Notes: generated from the sequence alone by a model not told the origin. Counted from the first letter of the stretch, positions 1 through 8,475 are shown. The stretch is DNA of 64,000 bases from Consotaella aegiceratis (GCF_036541425.1 NZ_JAZHFT010000004.1:62001-126000); one strand, 5' to 3'. Numbers and translations: made by a program.

Positions 1-634
1 ACCACTCGGCCACGGGATCGCCGTCCGGCAAGACACGGAACGGCGAAGCGATGCGCAGCCACTGGAACGCGCCGAAGACGATATAGTCGGCGAACAGCGG
101 CGCTTCTCCGCCGAGGAACGGCTGGCGCTGCAGCGTGGCCCGCAGCGGCTCGATCGCCTTGAGAAAATCGTCGACCCGTCCCTCGCGTCCGGCCTGCACA
201 TCTTCCAGTGCTCGCCCCAGCTTGGCTTCGCGGTCGCCGCGGAAATAAGCCTGATCGACGTCACCCAGGATGTCGTGAATGTCGAGCACCGCGAACGTCG
301 TGATCCGCGAGTGGATGGTGCGCTGCGACCACGATTCGACGAAGCGCGACAGGGCGCGACCGCCCTCGCCGCCGAACAGCGTCGGCCGTTCCGAATAGGC
401 TTCGTCGAGATATTCGGCGATGGCAAAGGAGTCGACGACAAGGCGGTCGCCGTCCCTGAGCAGCGGAACGGTCTTGGTCGCGCCGCCCTCGATCGCCGGG
501 ATCTGGGTAAACGGCACTGGCACGGTCTCGAACGCGAGACCCTTGTGCTTCAGCGCCATGCGCACCTTCCAGCAATGCGGCGAAAACGGGCGCGCAGCAT
601 CGCGGCCAACGAGATCGTAGAGAAGGACGGACAT
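1..634 (-). CDS. Glutathione S-transferase family protein (3' end cut by window edge)
   Basis: Translation from the ATG at 634 begins MSVLLYDLVGRD and runs open through position 1, so about 211 residues are visible and the C-terminus is missing. The N-terminal thioredoxin-like half shows FSPHCWKVRMALKHKG at about residues 17-32, with the Cys where GST families place the catalytic Ser/Cys, followed by a VDSFAIAEYLDEAY segment typical of the glutathione-binding SNAIA/ESxAI region. The helical C-terminal half follows. GSTs conjugate or reduce substrates with glutathione in the cytoplasm; the substrate cannot be read from the sequence. It lies 18 bp upstream, on the same strand, of the vapC stop and is probably independently transcribed or at the tail of the vapBC transcript. 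Confidence 0.85.
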   Translation of the reverse strand, partial: MSVLLYDLVGRDAARPFSPHCWKVRMALKHKGLAFETVPVPFTQIPAIEGGATKTVPLLRDGDRLVVDSFAIAEYLDEAYSERPTLFGGEGGRALSRFVESWSQRTIHSRITTFAVLDIHDILGDVDQAYFRGDREAKLGRALEDVQAGREGRVDDFLKAIEPLRATLQRQPFLGGEAPLFADYIVFGAFQWLRIASPFRVLPDGDPVAEW

Positions 635-652
635 AAGCGGGATCTCCGGCGG

Positions 653-1054
653 TTAGCTTGCAATCGGATAGACGCGCAGCCCAAGGGCATCTTCCATGGC
701 GCGCAAGTCGCGATCGTTATGGATGATCTGGGCGTCGTTTTCGATGCACCATGTGGCGATGATAACGTCGATCGTGCCGCGAACAATCACGCCCCGACGA
801 CGAAGGGAACGATAGTTCTCGGCCGCGATCGGCGCCAGGGTAGGCCCGCAGAGGGTTTCCTGGCGACAGCGGCCGATGACCTCGCCGATTTCAGCCCGAT
901 GCCGGTCGTTCCGGATTCCCTGCAGCAGTTCGACGGCAACGAGGTCGCCGACAACGATCACCTCTCTACGCAGAGCGGCTTCAAGGGCGCCCGCGACAGG
1001 CGTTCTGGATCGCGCGAAGAATTCGATCCAGGCCGACGTGTCGGCCAGGATCAC
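653..1054 (-). CDS. vapC: VapC-type PIN-domain ribonuclease toxin
   Basis: A 133-residue PIN-domain protein. The expected acidic metal ligands are visible: D5 in ILADTSAW, E42 in VAVELLQG, D96 in GTIDVIIA and D114/D116 in IHNDRDL. VapC toxins are Mg-dependent endoribonucleases that cut tRNA or rRNA when freed from the antitoxin. The start is the GTG at 1054 because the GTGA at 1054-1051 overlaps the antitoxin stop, the normal translational coupling of vapBC pairs, and this start places ADTSAW at the N-terminus as in the family. The longer open frame upstream is antisense to the antitoxin region and the ABC-F gene and is not coding. Target RNA is unknown. Confidence 0.9.
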   Translation of the reverse strand: MILADTSAWIEFFARSRTPVAGALEAALRREVIVVGDLVAVELLQGIRNDRHRAEIGEVIGRCRQETLCGPTLAPIAAENYRSLRRRGVIVRGTIDVIIATWCIENDAQIIHNDRDLRAMEDALGLRVYPIAS

Positions 1055-1290
1055 CGGCCGCCGAGCGCATGCGATCGGTCGCGCCGCATGGCGGCAAGGT
1101 CTCCCTCCCACTCGACCTTGCCGCGCAATCCGAGAAGGTCCTGCTGCGCCCGAAGGTGGCTCTGCTCTTTCCGACGCATTTCCACGACCTGACGAAGGGC
1201 GGCTTCCACGGTTTCGCGCTTGGTCTTCAGGCCGGTCGCCTCCATCGCGTCCTTCATCAGGTCGTCGTCGATTACGATGTTGGTGCGCAT
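1051..1290 (-). CDS. vapB: VapB-type antitoxin
   Basis: A 79-residue protein beginning MRTNIVIDDDLMKDAMEATG, the ribbon-helix-helix N-terminus of the VapB/YefM-like group that reads 'RTNIVID' in many Rhizobiales antitoxins (known family pattern). The RHH domain binds the operator DNA and the C-terminal half, ending in RSHALGGR, should wrap the toxin active site. The ATG at 1290 is preferred over the ATG at 1296 because GGGA lies about 8 nt upstream of it. The stop overlaps the vapC GTG by 4 nt. Upstream lie a promoter and a perfect inverted repeat that suggest autorepression. Confidence 0.88.
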   Translation of the reverse strand: MRTNIVIDDDLMKDAMEATGLKTKRETVEAALRQVVEMRRKEQSHLRAQQDLLGLRGKVEWEGDLAAMRRDRSHALGGR

Positions 1291-1300
1291 GGCCATCCCG

Positions 1301-1329
1301 ATGTGTATATCTGGCCGCAATATACACAT
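1301..1329. promoter_or_regulatory. Perfect inverted repeat, likely VapB operator
   Basis: The arms ATGTGTATAT (1301-1310) and ATATACACAT (1320-1329) are exact reverse complements around a 9-bp spacer. The repeat overlaps the predicted -10 of the vapBC promoter, the position expected for an operator of an autoregulated type II toxin-antitoxin operon. The ABC-F gene starts 60 bp away on the other strand, so the site could also affect it. Confidence 0.65.
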
Positions 1330-1347
1330 TCCCTCGTGGTCCACCAA
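1319..1347 (-). promoter_or_regulatory. Predicted vapBC promoter
   Basis: On the minus strand a -35 TTGGTG (1347-1342) and a -10 TATATT (1324-1319) are separated by exactly 17 bp, a good sigma-70 match, about 29 bp upstream of the vapB ATG. The -10 hexamer lies inside one arm of the inverted repeat at 1301-1329. Prediction from sequence only. Confidence 0.65.
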
Positions 1348-1388
1348 CGCCTCTTTCGCAGGGCCGCAAAGGATGGCAAAAGCCGACG

Positions 1389-3284
1389 ATGCTGCAGATC
1401 ACCGACCTTTCGGCCCGCATCGCCGGCCGCCTCCTGATCGACCACGCCAGCCTGACGCTGCCGGCGGGGGTGAAGGCGGGGCTCGTCGGTCGCAATGGTG
1501 CCGGCAAATCGACGCTCTTCCGGGTCGTGACGGGGGAACTGGCGGCGGAAAGCGGCTCGGTTTCGGTGCCGAAAGGGACCCGGATCGGACAGGTCGCGCA
1601 GGAGGCTCCGGGCACCGAAGATTCGCTGATAGAGATCGTGCTCGCCGCCGACGAGGAGCGCGCCGCATTGCTCGCGGCCGCGGAGACGGAAACCGATCCG
1701 ATGCGGATCGCCGAAATCCAGATGCGGCTCACCGACATCGACGCCCATTCGGCCGAGGCGCGCGCCGCCGCGATCCTGTCCGGCCTTGGCTTCAACCACC
1801 AGGCGCAGCAGCGCCCCGTCGGGTCGTTCTCCGGCGGCTGGCGGATGCGCGTAGCGCTGGCGGCGGTCTTGTTCTCGCGGCCCGACCTGCTGCTCCTTGA
1901 CGAGCCGACCAACTATCTCGACCTCGAAGGCACGCTGTGGCTGGAGAATTTCGTCGCGCGCTACCCCTACACGGTGCTGCTCATCAGCCATGACCGCGAC
2001 GTCCTCAACAACGCCGTCCAGTCGATCGTCCATCTCGACCAGAAGAAGCTCGTCTTCTATCGCGGCGGCTACGACCAGTTCGAGCAGCAGCGTGCGGCCA
2101 AGTTGGAGCTTCTGGAAAAGCAGATCGTCAAGCAGCAGGCCGAGCGCGCCCATATGGAGGCGTTCGTCGCGCGGTTCCGCGCCAAGGCGACCAAGGCCCG
2201 CCAGGCGCAATCGCGCTTGAAGGCGCTGGAGCGCATGAAACCGCTGGTCTCGGTGGTCGAGGAAGAGGTCATTCCGATCCGCTTTCCGGCACCGGAAAAG
2301 ACGGCGGCCTCGCCGATCATCCATATGCAGAAGGTGGCGGTCGGCTATCAGCCTGACGAGCCGATATTGTCGCGCCTCAACCTGCGGATCGACACCGACG
2401 ACCGGATTGCGCTTCTCGGCGCCAACGGCAACGGCAAGTCGACCTTCGCCAAGCTGCTGGCCGAACGGCTGGAGGCGCAGGACGGCACGATGACGCGCGC
2501 GCCGGGGCTGAAGATCTCCTATTTCGCCCAGCACCAGATCGACGACCTGCGACCCGATGAAAGCGCCGTCCAGCACGTGCGCCGGCTGATGCCGGAGGCG
2601 CCTGAGGCCAGGGTGCGGGCCCGCGTCGCCAACATGGGGCTGAGAACCGAGAAGATGGACACGGTCGCCGCCAATCTTTCGGGCGGCGAGAAGGCACGGC
2701 TTCTGATGGGGCTCGCCACCTTCGAGGGACCGAACCTCCTGATCCTCGACGAACCGACCAACCACCTCGACATCGAGGCGCGCGAGTCGCTGATCCGGGC
2801 GCTCAACGACTTTGCCGGAGCGGTCCTCCTGATCAGCCACGACCGGCACATTCTGGAGGCCACCGTCGATCGCCTCTGGCTGGTCGCCGACGGTACGGTC
2901 GGCCCGTTCGATGGCGACCTCGACGACTACCGAAGGCTGATCCTCTCCGGCAACAAGGACCAGGGCGGCAACGCCCCCTACGCCGTCGAGACCGCGCCCC
3001 AGGCTTCCAAGGCCGACCAGCGCCGCGCTGCGGCCGAAAAGCGCGAGGCGCTGAAGCCGCTCAAGAAGAAGATCGACGCCACCGAGATTCAGATCAGCCG
3101 GCTGCAGCGCACGATCGCCGGTCTCGACGACCAGCTCGCCGACGCAGGGCTCTACACCAAGGACCCGGCCAAGGCCGCCGATCTCGCCAAGCAGCGCGCC
3201 GATGCCGCCAAGACGCTGGCGGCGGCCGAAGAGGAATGGCTAGCGCTGACCGAGGAACACGAGATGGCGATGGCCGCCGAGTAG
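1389..3284 (+). CDS. ABC-F family ATPase (duplicated ATP-binding cassette, no membrane domain)
   Basis: A 631-residue soluble protein with two ABC domains. The first has Walker A GRNGAGKST (about 34-42), signature SFSGGWRMR (about 146-154) and Walker B LLLLDEPTNYLD; the second has GANGNGKST (about 344-352), LSGGEKAR and LILDEPTNHLD. Between them is the charged P-site-tRNA-interaction linker rich in RAKATKARQAQSR, and a coiled-coil C-terminal tail follows. This is the layout of ABC-F translation factors (Uup/YheS/EttA group), which act at the ribosome rather than in transport. The ATG at 1389 (MLQITDLSAR) starts directly at the first ABC domain; the longer upstream frame overlaps vapBC and is not supported. 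Subgroup assignment is uncertain. Confidence 0.92.
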   Translation: MLQITDLSARIAGRLLIDHASLTLPAGVKAGLVGRNGAGKSTLFRVVTGELAAESGSVSVPKGTRIGQVAQEAPGTEDSLIEIVLAADEERAALLAAAETETDPMRIAEIQMRLTDIDAHSAEARAAAILSGLGFNHQAQQRPVGSFSGGWRMRVALAAVLFSRPDLLLLDEPTNYLDLEGTLWLENFVARYPYTVLLISHDRDVLNNAVQSIVHLDQKKLVFYRGGYDQFEQQRAAKLELLEKQIVKQQAERAHMEAFVARFRAKATKARQAQSRLKALERMKPLVSVVEEEVIPIRFPAPEKTAASPIIHMQKVAVGYQPDEPILSRLNLRIDTDDRIALLGANGNGKSTFAKLLAERLEAQDGTMTRAPGLKISYFAQHQIDDLRPDESAVQHVRRLMPEAPEARVRARVANMGLRTEKMDTVAANLSGGEKARLLMGLATFEGPNLLILDEPTNHLDIEARESLIRALNDFAGAVLLISHDRHILEATVDRLWLVADGTVGPFDGDLDDYRRLILSGNKDQGGNAPYAVETAPQASKADQRRAAAEKREALKPLKKKIDATEIQISRLQRTIAGLDDQLADAGLYTKDPAKAADLAKQRADAAKTLAAAEEEWLALTEEHEMAMAAE

Positions 3285-3345
3285 CGAGCGCCTGCCATGA
3301 TCGCTGCCGTGCGGCCCGGCGTGCGATGGCGATCGATGACCGCAG

Positions 3346-4338
3346 TCAGTCGCTCGCCTGCGCGGTCCAGTTGCTCGGCGTGGTACCCGTGACGCGCGAG
3401 AACTCACGATTGAAGTTGGATTTGGTGTTGAAGCCGCTCGCCAGCATCGCGGCGGTGACACTGTCGCCGGCAACCAGCCGCTCGCAGGCGTGGTGAATGC
3501 GAAAGCCGTTGATGTAGCGTGAGACATTGTCGCCGGTCGTCTGATTGACCGCTGCCGAGAGTTGCTTGGCTGGAACGCGCAGCCGCTTGGCGAGACGTGC
3601 AAGCGTGAGATCGGGATCGAGGAAGAGCCTTTCGCAGCGGATCATCTGCTCGAGCCGTGGCATCAGATCGGGATCGGGAGGCCGAGCGACCGATGCCTTC
3701 GGCTCGATCTCCTCCGGCGCCTCGCCCATCCCGTCGCGTGCCAAGCTCAGGATGCCGACGGCTGCCAGCGACGCCGACGAGAACAGGCTGATGAACCACG
3801 GCCGCAGCCATGCTTCCCCGCCGGCTAAGGCAAGCGCGATCAGAGCATCGGCGAAGGCCGAAAGGATCAGCGCGCAGGCGATCGCCTTCCAGATCAGGGC
3901 CGGCTGATCCCCGGCCTCGAGACGCGTGAACGCCAGCGCATCGCTGCCCCGGCGCAGATGCCAGAGGATCGCGGCGCCATAGCCCAGAAAGATCGCGCAG
4001 ACGACGACGTCGACCGTCATCGGGGCAAAGAGGACGCAGAAGGCGGTGAAGGCGGGCGCGGCCAGATGCACGAGATCGCGCCGCCGGATGATCGCCGACA
4101 CCGCCGCCGAGCGGAAGGCAATCCAGGCCAGCGGCGGAATCAGCGTCGCGGTGACCGGCTGAATCCAGGACAACTGAGCAATTCCGTAATACTGGCGCAG
4201 GGAAACGATCACCGACTGCAGCGCGCAGATCGCCAGGAGCGAGGAAAACAGCCAGGGACGCTTGTCGACGATCCACGACCGGACGAAGAACATACCCAGC
4301 ACGAGCGCCACGATCATCGGTATCGGCAGGACAAGCAT
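3346..4338 (-). CDS. AraC family regulator with N-terminal membrane region
   Basis: A 330-residue protein that starts MLVLPIPMIVALVLGMFF. The first ~210 residues hold several hydrophobic segments (a 6-7 helix membrane module), and the last ~100 residues form an AraC-type double HTH: DLTLARLAKRLRVPAKQLSAAVNQTTGDNVSRYINGFRI, then ASGFNTKSNFNREFSRVTGTTPSNW. This class resembles membrane-embedded AraC-like regulators that sense an envelope or extracellular signal. The ATG at 4338 was chosen since the open frame above it crosses the divergent promoter region. It is transcribed away from an exported alpha/beta hydrolase, its most likely target. A tandem 16-bp repeat lies just upstream. Confidence 0.85.
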   Translation of the reverse strand: MLVLPIPMIVALVLGMFFVRSWIVDKRPWLFSSLLAICALQSVIVSLRQYYGIAQLSWIQPVTATLIPPLAWIAFRSAAVSAIIRRRDLVHLAAPAFTAFCVLFAPMTVDVVVCAIFLGYGAAILWHLRRGSDALAFTRLEAGDQPALIWKAIACALILSAFADALIALALAGGEAWLRPWFISLFSSASLAAVGILSLARDGMGEAPEEIEPKASVARPPDPDLMPRLEQMIRCERLFLDPDLTLARLAKRLRVPAKQLSAAVNQTTGDNVSRYINGFRIHHACERLVAGDSVTAAMLASGFNTKSNFNREFSRVTGTTPSNWTAQASD

Positions 4339-4356
4339 TCGAAATCCAAGACGGTG

Positions 4357-4388
4357 TTGGCTTCCTGTGAACTTGGCTTCCTGTGAAC
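4357..4388. repeat. Two head-to-tail copies of a 16-bp sequence in a divergent promoter region
   Basis: TTGGCTTCCTGTGAAC occurs at 4357-4372 and again, identically and without a gap, at 4373-4388. It sits between the araC-type gene (start 4338) and the hydrolase gene (start 4486). AraC proteins commonly bind direct repeats spaced by whole helical turns; 16 bp is about 1.5 turns, so this may be an operator or a simple recent duplication. Confidence 0.6.
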
Positions 4389-4485
4389 GAAGTCCGGTTC
4401 CAGCACGACCTCGAACCGGTTTCAGGACGCAAAAAGCCAGCGGCCGGTCAAGTGTACCGCATTCCCGTTCCAAGGAGACATGGAC

Positions 4486-5505
4486 ATGAAGCGTGCACTC
4501 ACCGCCCTGCTGCTGATGCTGGCCGGCTCGACCGGCGTCCTCGCCGATCCGCTGGCCGGCTACGACCGGATCGCCGTGGAAGCACCCCACCGGGCGCGCC
4601 TGGTGGATGCCTCGATCTGGTATCCCGCAGCCACCGCCACCTACCGCGTTCCGATCGGCGAAAACCTCGTGTTCAAAGGCACCGATGGGCTCGTCGGCGC
4701 GGGAATCGCGGACGGCAAGTTTCCTCTCGTCCTGCTCTCACACGGCTCCGGCGGCAACATGGACGGGCTGTCATGGCTGTCCTCCGCGCTAGCACTGAAG
4801 GGCGCCCTGGTGCTCGGCGTCAATCATCCGGGCAGCACGTCGGGCGATTCCTCGCCGCGCCGCTCCTTGCGTCTCGGCGAACGGGCGGCGGACCTGAGCC
4901 GGGCTCTCGATCAGATCCTGACCGATCCCGACTTCGGCCCGCACATCGATCACTCGCGGATCGCCGTCCTCGGGTTCTCGCTCGGCGGCACCACGGCGCT
5001 CAATCTTGCCGGCGCCCGTTTCGACCCGGCGGGCTTCCGCGACTATTGCGCCCGGCTTCACAACGACGCGGCCGACTGCGCCTTCTTCGTCAAAGGCGGC
5101 GTCGACTTTGACCATTTGCCGGATGATTTCGCGGCAGCGGCTGGCGATCCTCGCATCACGAGCACCATCGCCGTCGATCCCGGCATGACCGGCACAATCA
5201 CGCCGGAGAGCCTTGCCGCCATGACGCAACCGATCCTCCTGATCAATCTGGGCGACGAACACCGCTGGCCGGCGATCGACGTCAGCGCGGCAGGCAGCGG
5301 GTTGGTCGACCACCTGCCGAACGCGACCTACGACGTCGTCCAGCCGGCCATCCACTTCACCTTTCTGGCCGAATGCAAGCCTCAGGCAGCAGCTCTGCTG
5401 GAAGAGGAACACGACGATCCGGTCTGTACCGACCCCGCGGGCGCCGACCGGGCCGAGATCCACAAGGAGATCATCACGGATGTCGCCGGCTTCCTGAACC
5501 TTTGA
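4486..5505 (+). CDS. Exported alpha/beta hydrolase (dienelactone hydrolase / PAF-acetylhydrolase-like)
   Basis: About 339 residues, with a signal peptide (MKRALTALLLMLAGSTGVLA, cleavage likely after VLA). Alpha/beta hydrolase landmarks are the oxyanion-region LLSHGSGG and the nucleophile elbow VLGFSLGG, with a candidate Asp in the LGDEH segment and a C-terminal His near AIHFTF. Such proteins hydrolyse esters or lactones in the periplasm; the substrate is unknown. Two ATGs are available: 4480 is only 2 nt from the AAGGAG at 4472-4477, while 4486 is 8 nt away and is preferred. It is divergent from the membrane AraC regulator, which suggests they form a regulated unit. Confidence 0.82.
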   Translation: MKRALTALLLMLAGSTGVLADPLAGYDRIAVEAPHRARLVDASIWYPAATATYRVPIGENLVFKGTDGLVGAGIADGKFPLVLLSHGSGGNMDGLSWLSSALALKGALVLGVNHPGSTSGDSSPRRSLRLGERAADLSRALDQILTDPDFGPHIDHSRIAVLGFSLGGTTALNLAGARFDPAGFRDYCARLHNDAADCAFFVKGGVDFDHLPDDFAAAAGDPRITSTIAVDPGMTGTITPESLAAMTQPILLINLGDEHRWPAIDVSAAGSGLVDHLPNATYDVVQPAIHFTFLAECKPQAAALLEEEHDDPVCTDPAGADRAEIHKEIITDVAGFLNL

Positions 5506-5515
5506 ACGCACATGG

Positions 5516-5534
5516 CCGGATCGGCGCGATCCGG
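5516..5534. terminator. Hairpin between convergent genes
   Basis: CCGGATC (5516-5522) pairs perfectly with GATCCGG (5528-5534) around a 5-nt loop. It lies between the hydrolase stop and the end of the facing aldo/keto reductase. No long T run follows on either strand, so factor-independent termination is uncertain. Confidence 0.4.
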
Positions 5535-5574
5535 AGGCGGCGGACGCGAATGAGTTCCGCCCGCCGCTCTGCTG

Positions 5575-6627
5575 TCACTTGAGGAAGGGCTCGATCAGCG
5601 ACAGGTCCGCCGGGGACAGCCGGTCGCGCGCCGTCTTCGCCTGATGCCAGTAGGGATATTGCAGCGGCATTTGGCTGGCTTTGTCGAGCTTGGCGCGGGC
5701 TTCGTCCGGCAGCTTGAGATCGGCCGCAGCCAGATTGTCCTTCAGCTGCTCCTCCGTACGAGCCCCGATGATCAGCGTCGCTACGCTTTGACGCCCCAGC
5801 AGCCAAGCCAGTGCCACCTGAGCCGGCGTCGCGCCAAGTCCGTTCGCCACCTCGACCAGCGCGTCGACGATATCGTAGAGCTTCTCCTCGTCGTGGACCG
5901 GCGGCTCGTTCCACTGGCCGGCATGGCGGGTGCCGTCCGGTTGCGGCTGATTGCGGCGGTATTTGCCGCTGAGCAGACCGCCGGCGAGCGGCGACCAGAC
6001 CACCAGCGGCACGTCGGCGTCGATGGCGATCGGGATCAATTCGTTCTCGGCGTCGCGGGCCTGAAGCGTATAGTGGATCTGCTGGGCGCACGGGCGCGGG
6101 AGGCCGAGGCGCTCAGAGGCGCCGATCATCTTCATCAGATGCCAGCCGGAGAAGTTCGAGACGCCGAAGGTGCCGATCTTGCCGGCCCTGACCAGATCCT
6201 CGATGGCGCGGAGCATCTCCTCGACCGCCACCTGGCCGTCCCACTCGTGCAACCAATAGAGATCGATGTGGTCGGTCTTCAGCCGCTTGAGGCTCGCCTC
6301 GCAGGCCTTGACCAGGTGATAGCGCGACAGGCCGGCGTCGTTCGGCCCTTCGCCCATGGGGAACCTGGCCTTGGTGGCCAGGACGACCTGGTCGCGCCGG
6401 CCGGCGATCACCTCGCCCAGAATCTCCTCCGACTGGCCGCCCGAATAGACGTCGGCCGTGTCGATGGAGTTGATGCCGGCATCCAGACACATGTCGATCT
6501 GCCGCCGGGCGCCGTCGACATCCGTTGCCCCGACGTCGCGAAAAGGGCCGCTGCCGGCGAAGGTCATGGTGCCGAAGGTCAGCGTCGAGACCCGCAGACC
6601 GGTGCGGCCGAGCGTGCGATATTCCAT
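5575..6627 (-). CDS. Aldo/keto reductase
   Basis: A 350-residue protein starting MEYRTLGRTGLRVSTLTFGTM. Aldo/keto reductase features in order: the N-terminal beta hairpin, the catalytic Asp-Tyr (NSIDTADVYSGG, residues about 51-62), the Lys (VVLATKARF), the His region (LYWLHEWD) and the NADPH-binding C-terminus (IIGARTEEQLKDNLAA). It should reduce an aldehyde or ketone with NADPH in the cytoplasm; substrate unknown. The frame continues open upstream of the ATG at 6627, but that part is only the shadow of the next reductase. A second reductase gene lies 74 bp upstream on the same strand, so the two are probably cotranscribed. Confidence 0.9.
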   Translation of the reverse strand: MEYRTLGRTGLRVSTLTFGTMTFAGSGPFRDVGATDVDGARRQIDMCLDAGINSIDTADVYSGGQSEEILGEVIAGRRDQVVLATKARFPMGEGPNDAGLSRYHLVKACEASLKRLKTDHIDLYWLHEWDGQVAVEEMLRAIEDLVRAGKIGTFGVSNFSGWHLMKMIGASERLGLPRPCAQQIHYTLQARDAENELIPIAIDADVPLVVWSPLAGGLLSGKYRRNQPQPDGTRHAGQWNEPPVHDEEKLYDIVDALVEVANGLGATPAQVALAWLLGRQSVATLIIGARTEEQLKDNLAAADLKLPDEARAKLDKASQMPLQYPYWHQAKTARDRLSPADLSLIEPFLK

Positions 6628-6701
6628 TTCGATGTCCTCTCCCTGTCTTGCTTCCGTTCGCCCTGGCGGAATCGTCCGCCAGGGATCCTCTCGATGGGCG
6701 T

Positions 6702-7727
6702 TCAGGCGCCGTCGACGACGGAGACTTGGCCTTCGAACGGCAAGGGTTTTCCGATGCCGGTCACAGGGTGCGGCACGTAAGGCGCTTCGAGCCGCGCGAT
6801 CTCCTCGGGCGTGAGCGTGAGGTCGAGCGCCGCGACCGCGTCGACGATGTGACGCTCCTTGGTGGCACCGACGATCGGCGCGGTGATGCCGGGTTTGGCG
6901 AGCAGCCAGGCCAACGCGACCTGAGCCATGGGCACGCCGCGCTCGGAGGCGACGGCCTGAACCGCCTCCACCACCTTGCGATCCTGTTCGGTGGTGGCGC
7001 CATAGATCGATTTGCCGAACTGGTCGGTCTCGGAACGTGCGGTGGACTCGTCCCACGGTCGCGTGACCTTGCCGCGACCGAGCGGGCTCCACGGGATGAC
7101 GCCCACGCCTTGGTCGATGCAGAGCGGGATCATCTCGCGCTCCTCTTCGCGATAGATGAGGTTGACCTGCGGCTGCATGGTGACGAACCGCGTCCAACCG
7201 TTCTTTTCGGCGACATGCTGCGCCTTGGCGAAACGCCAAGCCTCCATGGAAGAGGCGCCGATATAACGCGTCTTGCCCGCCTTCACGAGGTCGTGCAGCG
7301 CCTCCATCGTCTCTTCTATAGGCGTAAAGAAGTCCCATCGATGGATCTGGTAGAGATCGACATAGTCGGTGCCGAGACGCTTCAGGCTGTCGTCGATCGC
7401 CTGAAAGATCGCCTTGCGCGACAGGCCGCGAGTGTTCGGTGCGTTGCGCCAGATGCCATGGACCTTGGTGGCCAGCACGATCTCGTCGCGCCGGGCCATA
7501 TCCTTGAGCGCCCGTCCGGTGATCTCTTCCGATGTTCCGGCGGAATAGACGTTGGCGGTGTCGAAGAAATTGATCCCCGCTTCCAGTGCCTGACGGAAGA
7601 ATGGCCGGCTCGTCGCCTCGTCGAGGGTCCATTCGTGGGTTCCCATCGACGACACGCCGAAGCTCATGCATCCGAGGCACAGACGCGAGACTGTCAGGCC
7701 GGTTCGGCCCAAATTCGTATATTGCAT
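6702..7727 (-). CDS. Aldo/keto reductase
   Basis: A 341-residue aldo/keto reductase starting MQYTNLGRTGLTVSRLCLGCMSFG. The catalytic tetrad region is visible as INFFDTANVYSAG (Asp, Tyr), IVLATKVHG (Lys) and LYQIHRWD (His), with the cofactor motif APIVGATKERHI near the C-terminus. The ATG at 7727 was chosen over an in-frame start about 32 codons upstream because it fits the family N-terminus and has GGAG in its upstream sequence. It is a paralogue of the next gene downstream and is likely the first gene of a two-gene unit. Substrate unknown. Confidence 0.9.
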   Translation of the reverse strand: MQYTNLGRTGLTVSRLCLGCMSFGVSSMGTHEWTLDEATSRPFFRQALEAGINFFDTANVYSAGTSEEITGRALKDMARRDEIVLATKVHGIWRNAPNTRGLSRKAIFQAIDDSLKRLGTDYVDLYQIHRWDFFTPIEETMEALHDLVKAGKTRYIGASSMEAWRFAKAQHVAEKNGWTRFVTMQPQVNLIYREEEREMIPLCIDQGVGVIPWSPLGRGKVTRPWDESTARSETDQFGKSIYGATTEQDRKVVEAVQAVASERGVPMAQVALAWLLAKPGITAPIVGATKERHIVDAVAALDLTLTPEEIARLEAPYVPHPVTGIGKPLPFEGQVSVVDGA

Positions 7728-7934
7728 GGTGAAATCTCCGCTTGGAGATGAAACGAAGGCCGCCGGCGAGCGAGAAGCGTACGGCGCTGACGCCGACGGC
7801 GCACATTGAGCGGGATCAGACATAGGGCGGCCGGACGAGCCGTCTGCCCCGGAAAGCCACCCTCGCCTATTTTTTGTCAGACAGATGAATCGCGCCGATT
7901 ATCGACATCCGGTCGTCCAGACCTCGGACGACGC

Positions 7935-8387
7935 TCAGGCCTTCTTGACCCAGCGGCGATCCTCGGTCTGCTGCCAGTAGGTGACGGTGTGGCCGGCGGC
8001 CTTTTCCGCAGCCCAGCGCAGGCGCGCGGACGCCACCTGATCGGGATCGTGCCCGTCGAACATGTAGACGCCACGGTCGTAGGCGGACAATGACGCGGGC
8101 ACGGCGCCGTCGACCATGAAACGCACCTGCGGATCGTTGGCTGCCTGGTCGTCGGAGACCGTCAACAGGATCGGCTGCAGCGCCCCGCTCGTCTCAGTGT
8201 CGGTGCCGTGCGGCAGAAAGGAATCGTCGCGAAACGTCCAGAGGAGATGGTCCAGAGCGTCCCGCCGCTCCTCGCTCGCCGTCTGCACGACGACGCGCCA
8301 GCCGCGTGCCAGGCTGCGCTCCAGAAGGTCCGGTAGCGCCTCCTCCATCCGGCTCTCGGTCAGATGATAGAACAGAACCTCCGCCAT
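7935..8387 (-). CDS. holC: DNA polymerase III chi subunit
   Basis: A 150-residue protein starting MAEVLFYHLTESRMEEALPDLLERSLARGWRVVVQ, the typical opening of the chi family, with the conserved LLWTFRDDSFLPHG segment (about residues 52-65). Chi belongs to the clamp-loader complex and links the replisome to SSB. It is encoded 171 bp downstream of pepA on the same strand, the usual alphaproteobacterial pepA-holC pairing. The ATG at 8387 matches the family N-terminus; an extended frame upstream adds 45 residues with no family similarity. Confidence 0.9.
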   Translation of the reverse strand: MAEVLFYHLTESRMEEALPDLLERSLARGWRVVVQTASEERRDALDHLLWTFRDDSFLPHGTDTETSGALQPILLTVSDDQAANDPQVRFMVDGAVPASLSAYDRGVYMFDGHDPDQVASARLRWAAEKAAGHTVTYWQQTEDRRWVKKA

Positions 8388-8443
8388 GCACTGACGCCCC
8401 GAAATGCCATGCGATGTGTCCCGCATAGCATCTATCACAAAGA

Positions 8444-8475
8444 AGCGCCGAGCCGATACGGGCCGGCCCGGCGCT
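8444..8475 (-). terminator. Possible attenuator/terminator between pepA and holC
   Basis: On the minus strand AGCGCCG and CGGCGCT form a 7-bp stem around an 18-nt GC-rich loop that can itself fold, followed by TCTTTG. It could end or attenuate the pepA transcript before holC. The T tract is short, so the call is tentative. Confidence 0.35.

Noticed and set aside
1272..2849. 525-codon frame antisense to the ABC-F gene
   Set aside because: GC-rich codon usage leaves long open antisense frames. The sense strand carries all ABC motifs. Many other long antisense frames (for example 29241-31121 and 39616-41484) were rejected for the same reason.
6628..7806. Possible 743-residue fusion including the aldo/keto reductase at 5575-6627
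   Set aside because: The upstream half is out of frame with the second reductase gene and has no similarity of its own; it is only an open frame in GC-rich DNA.
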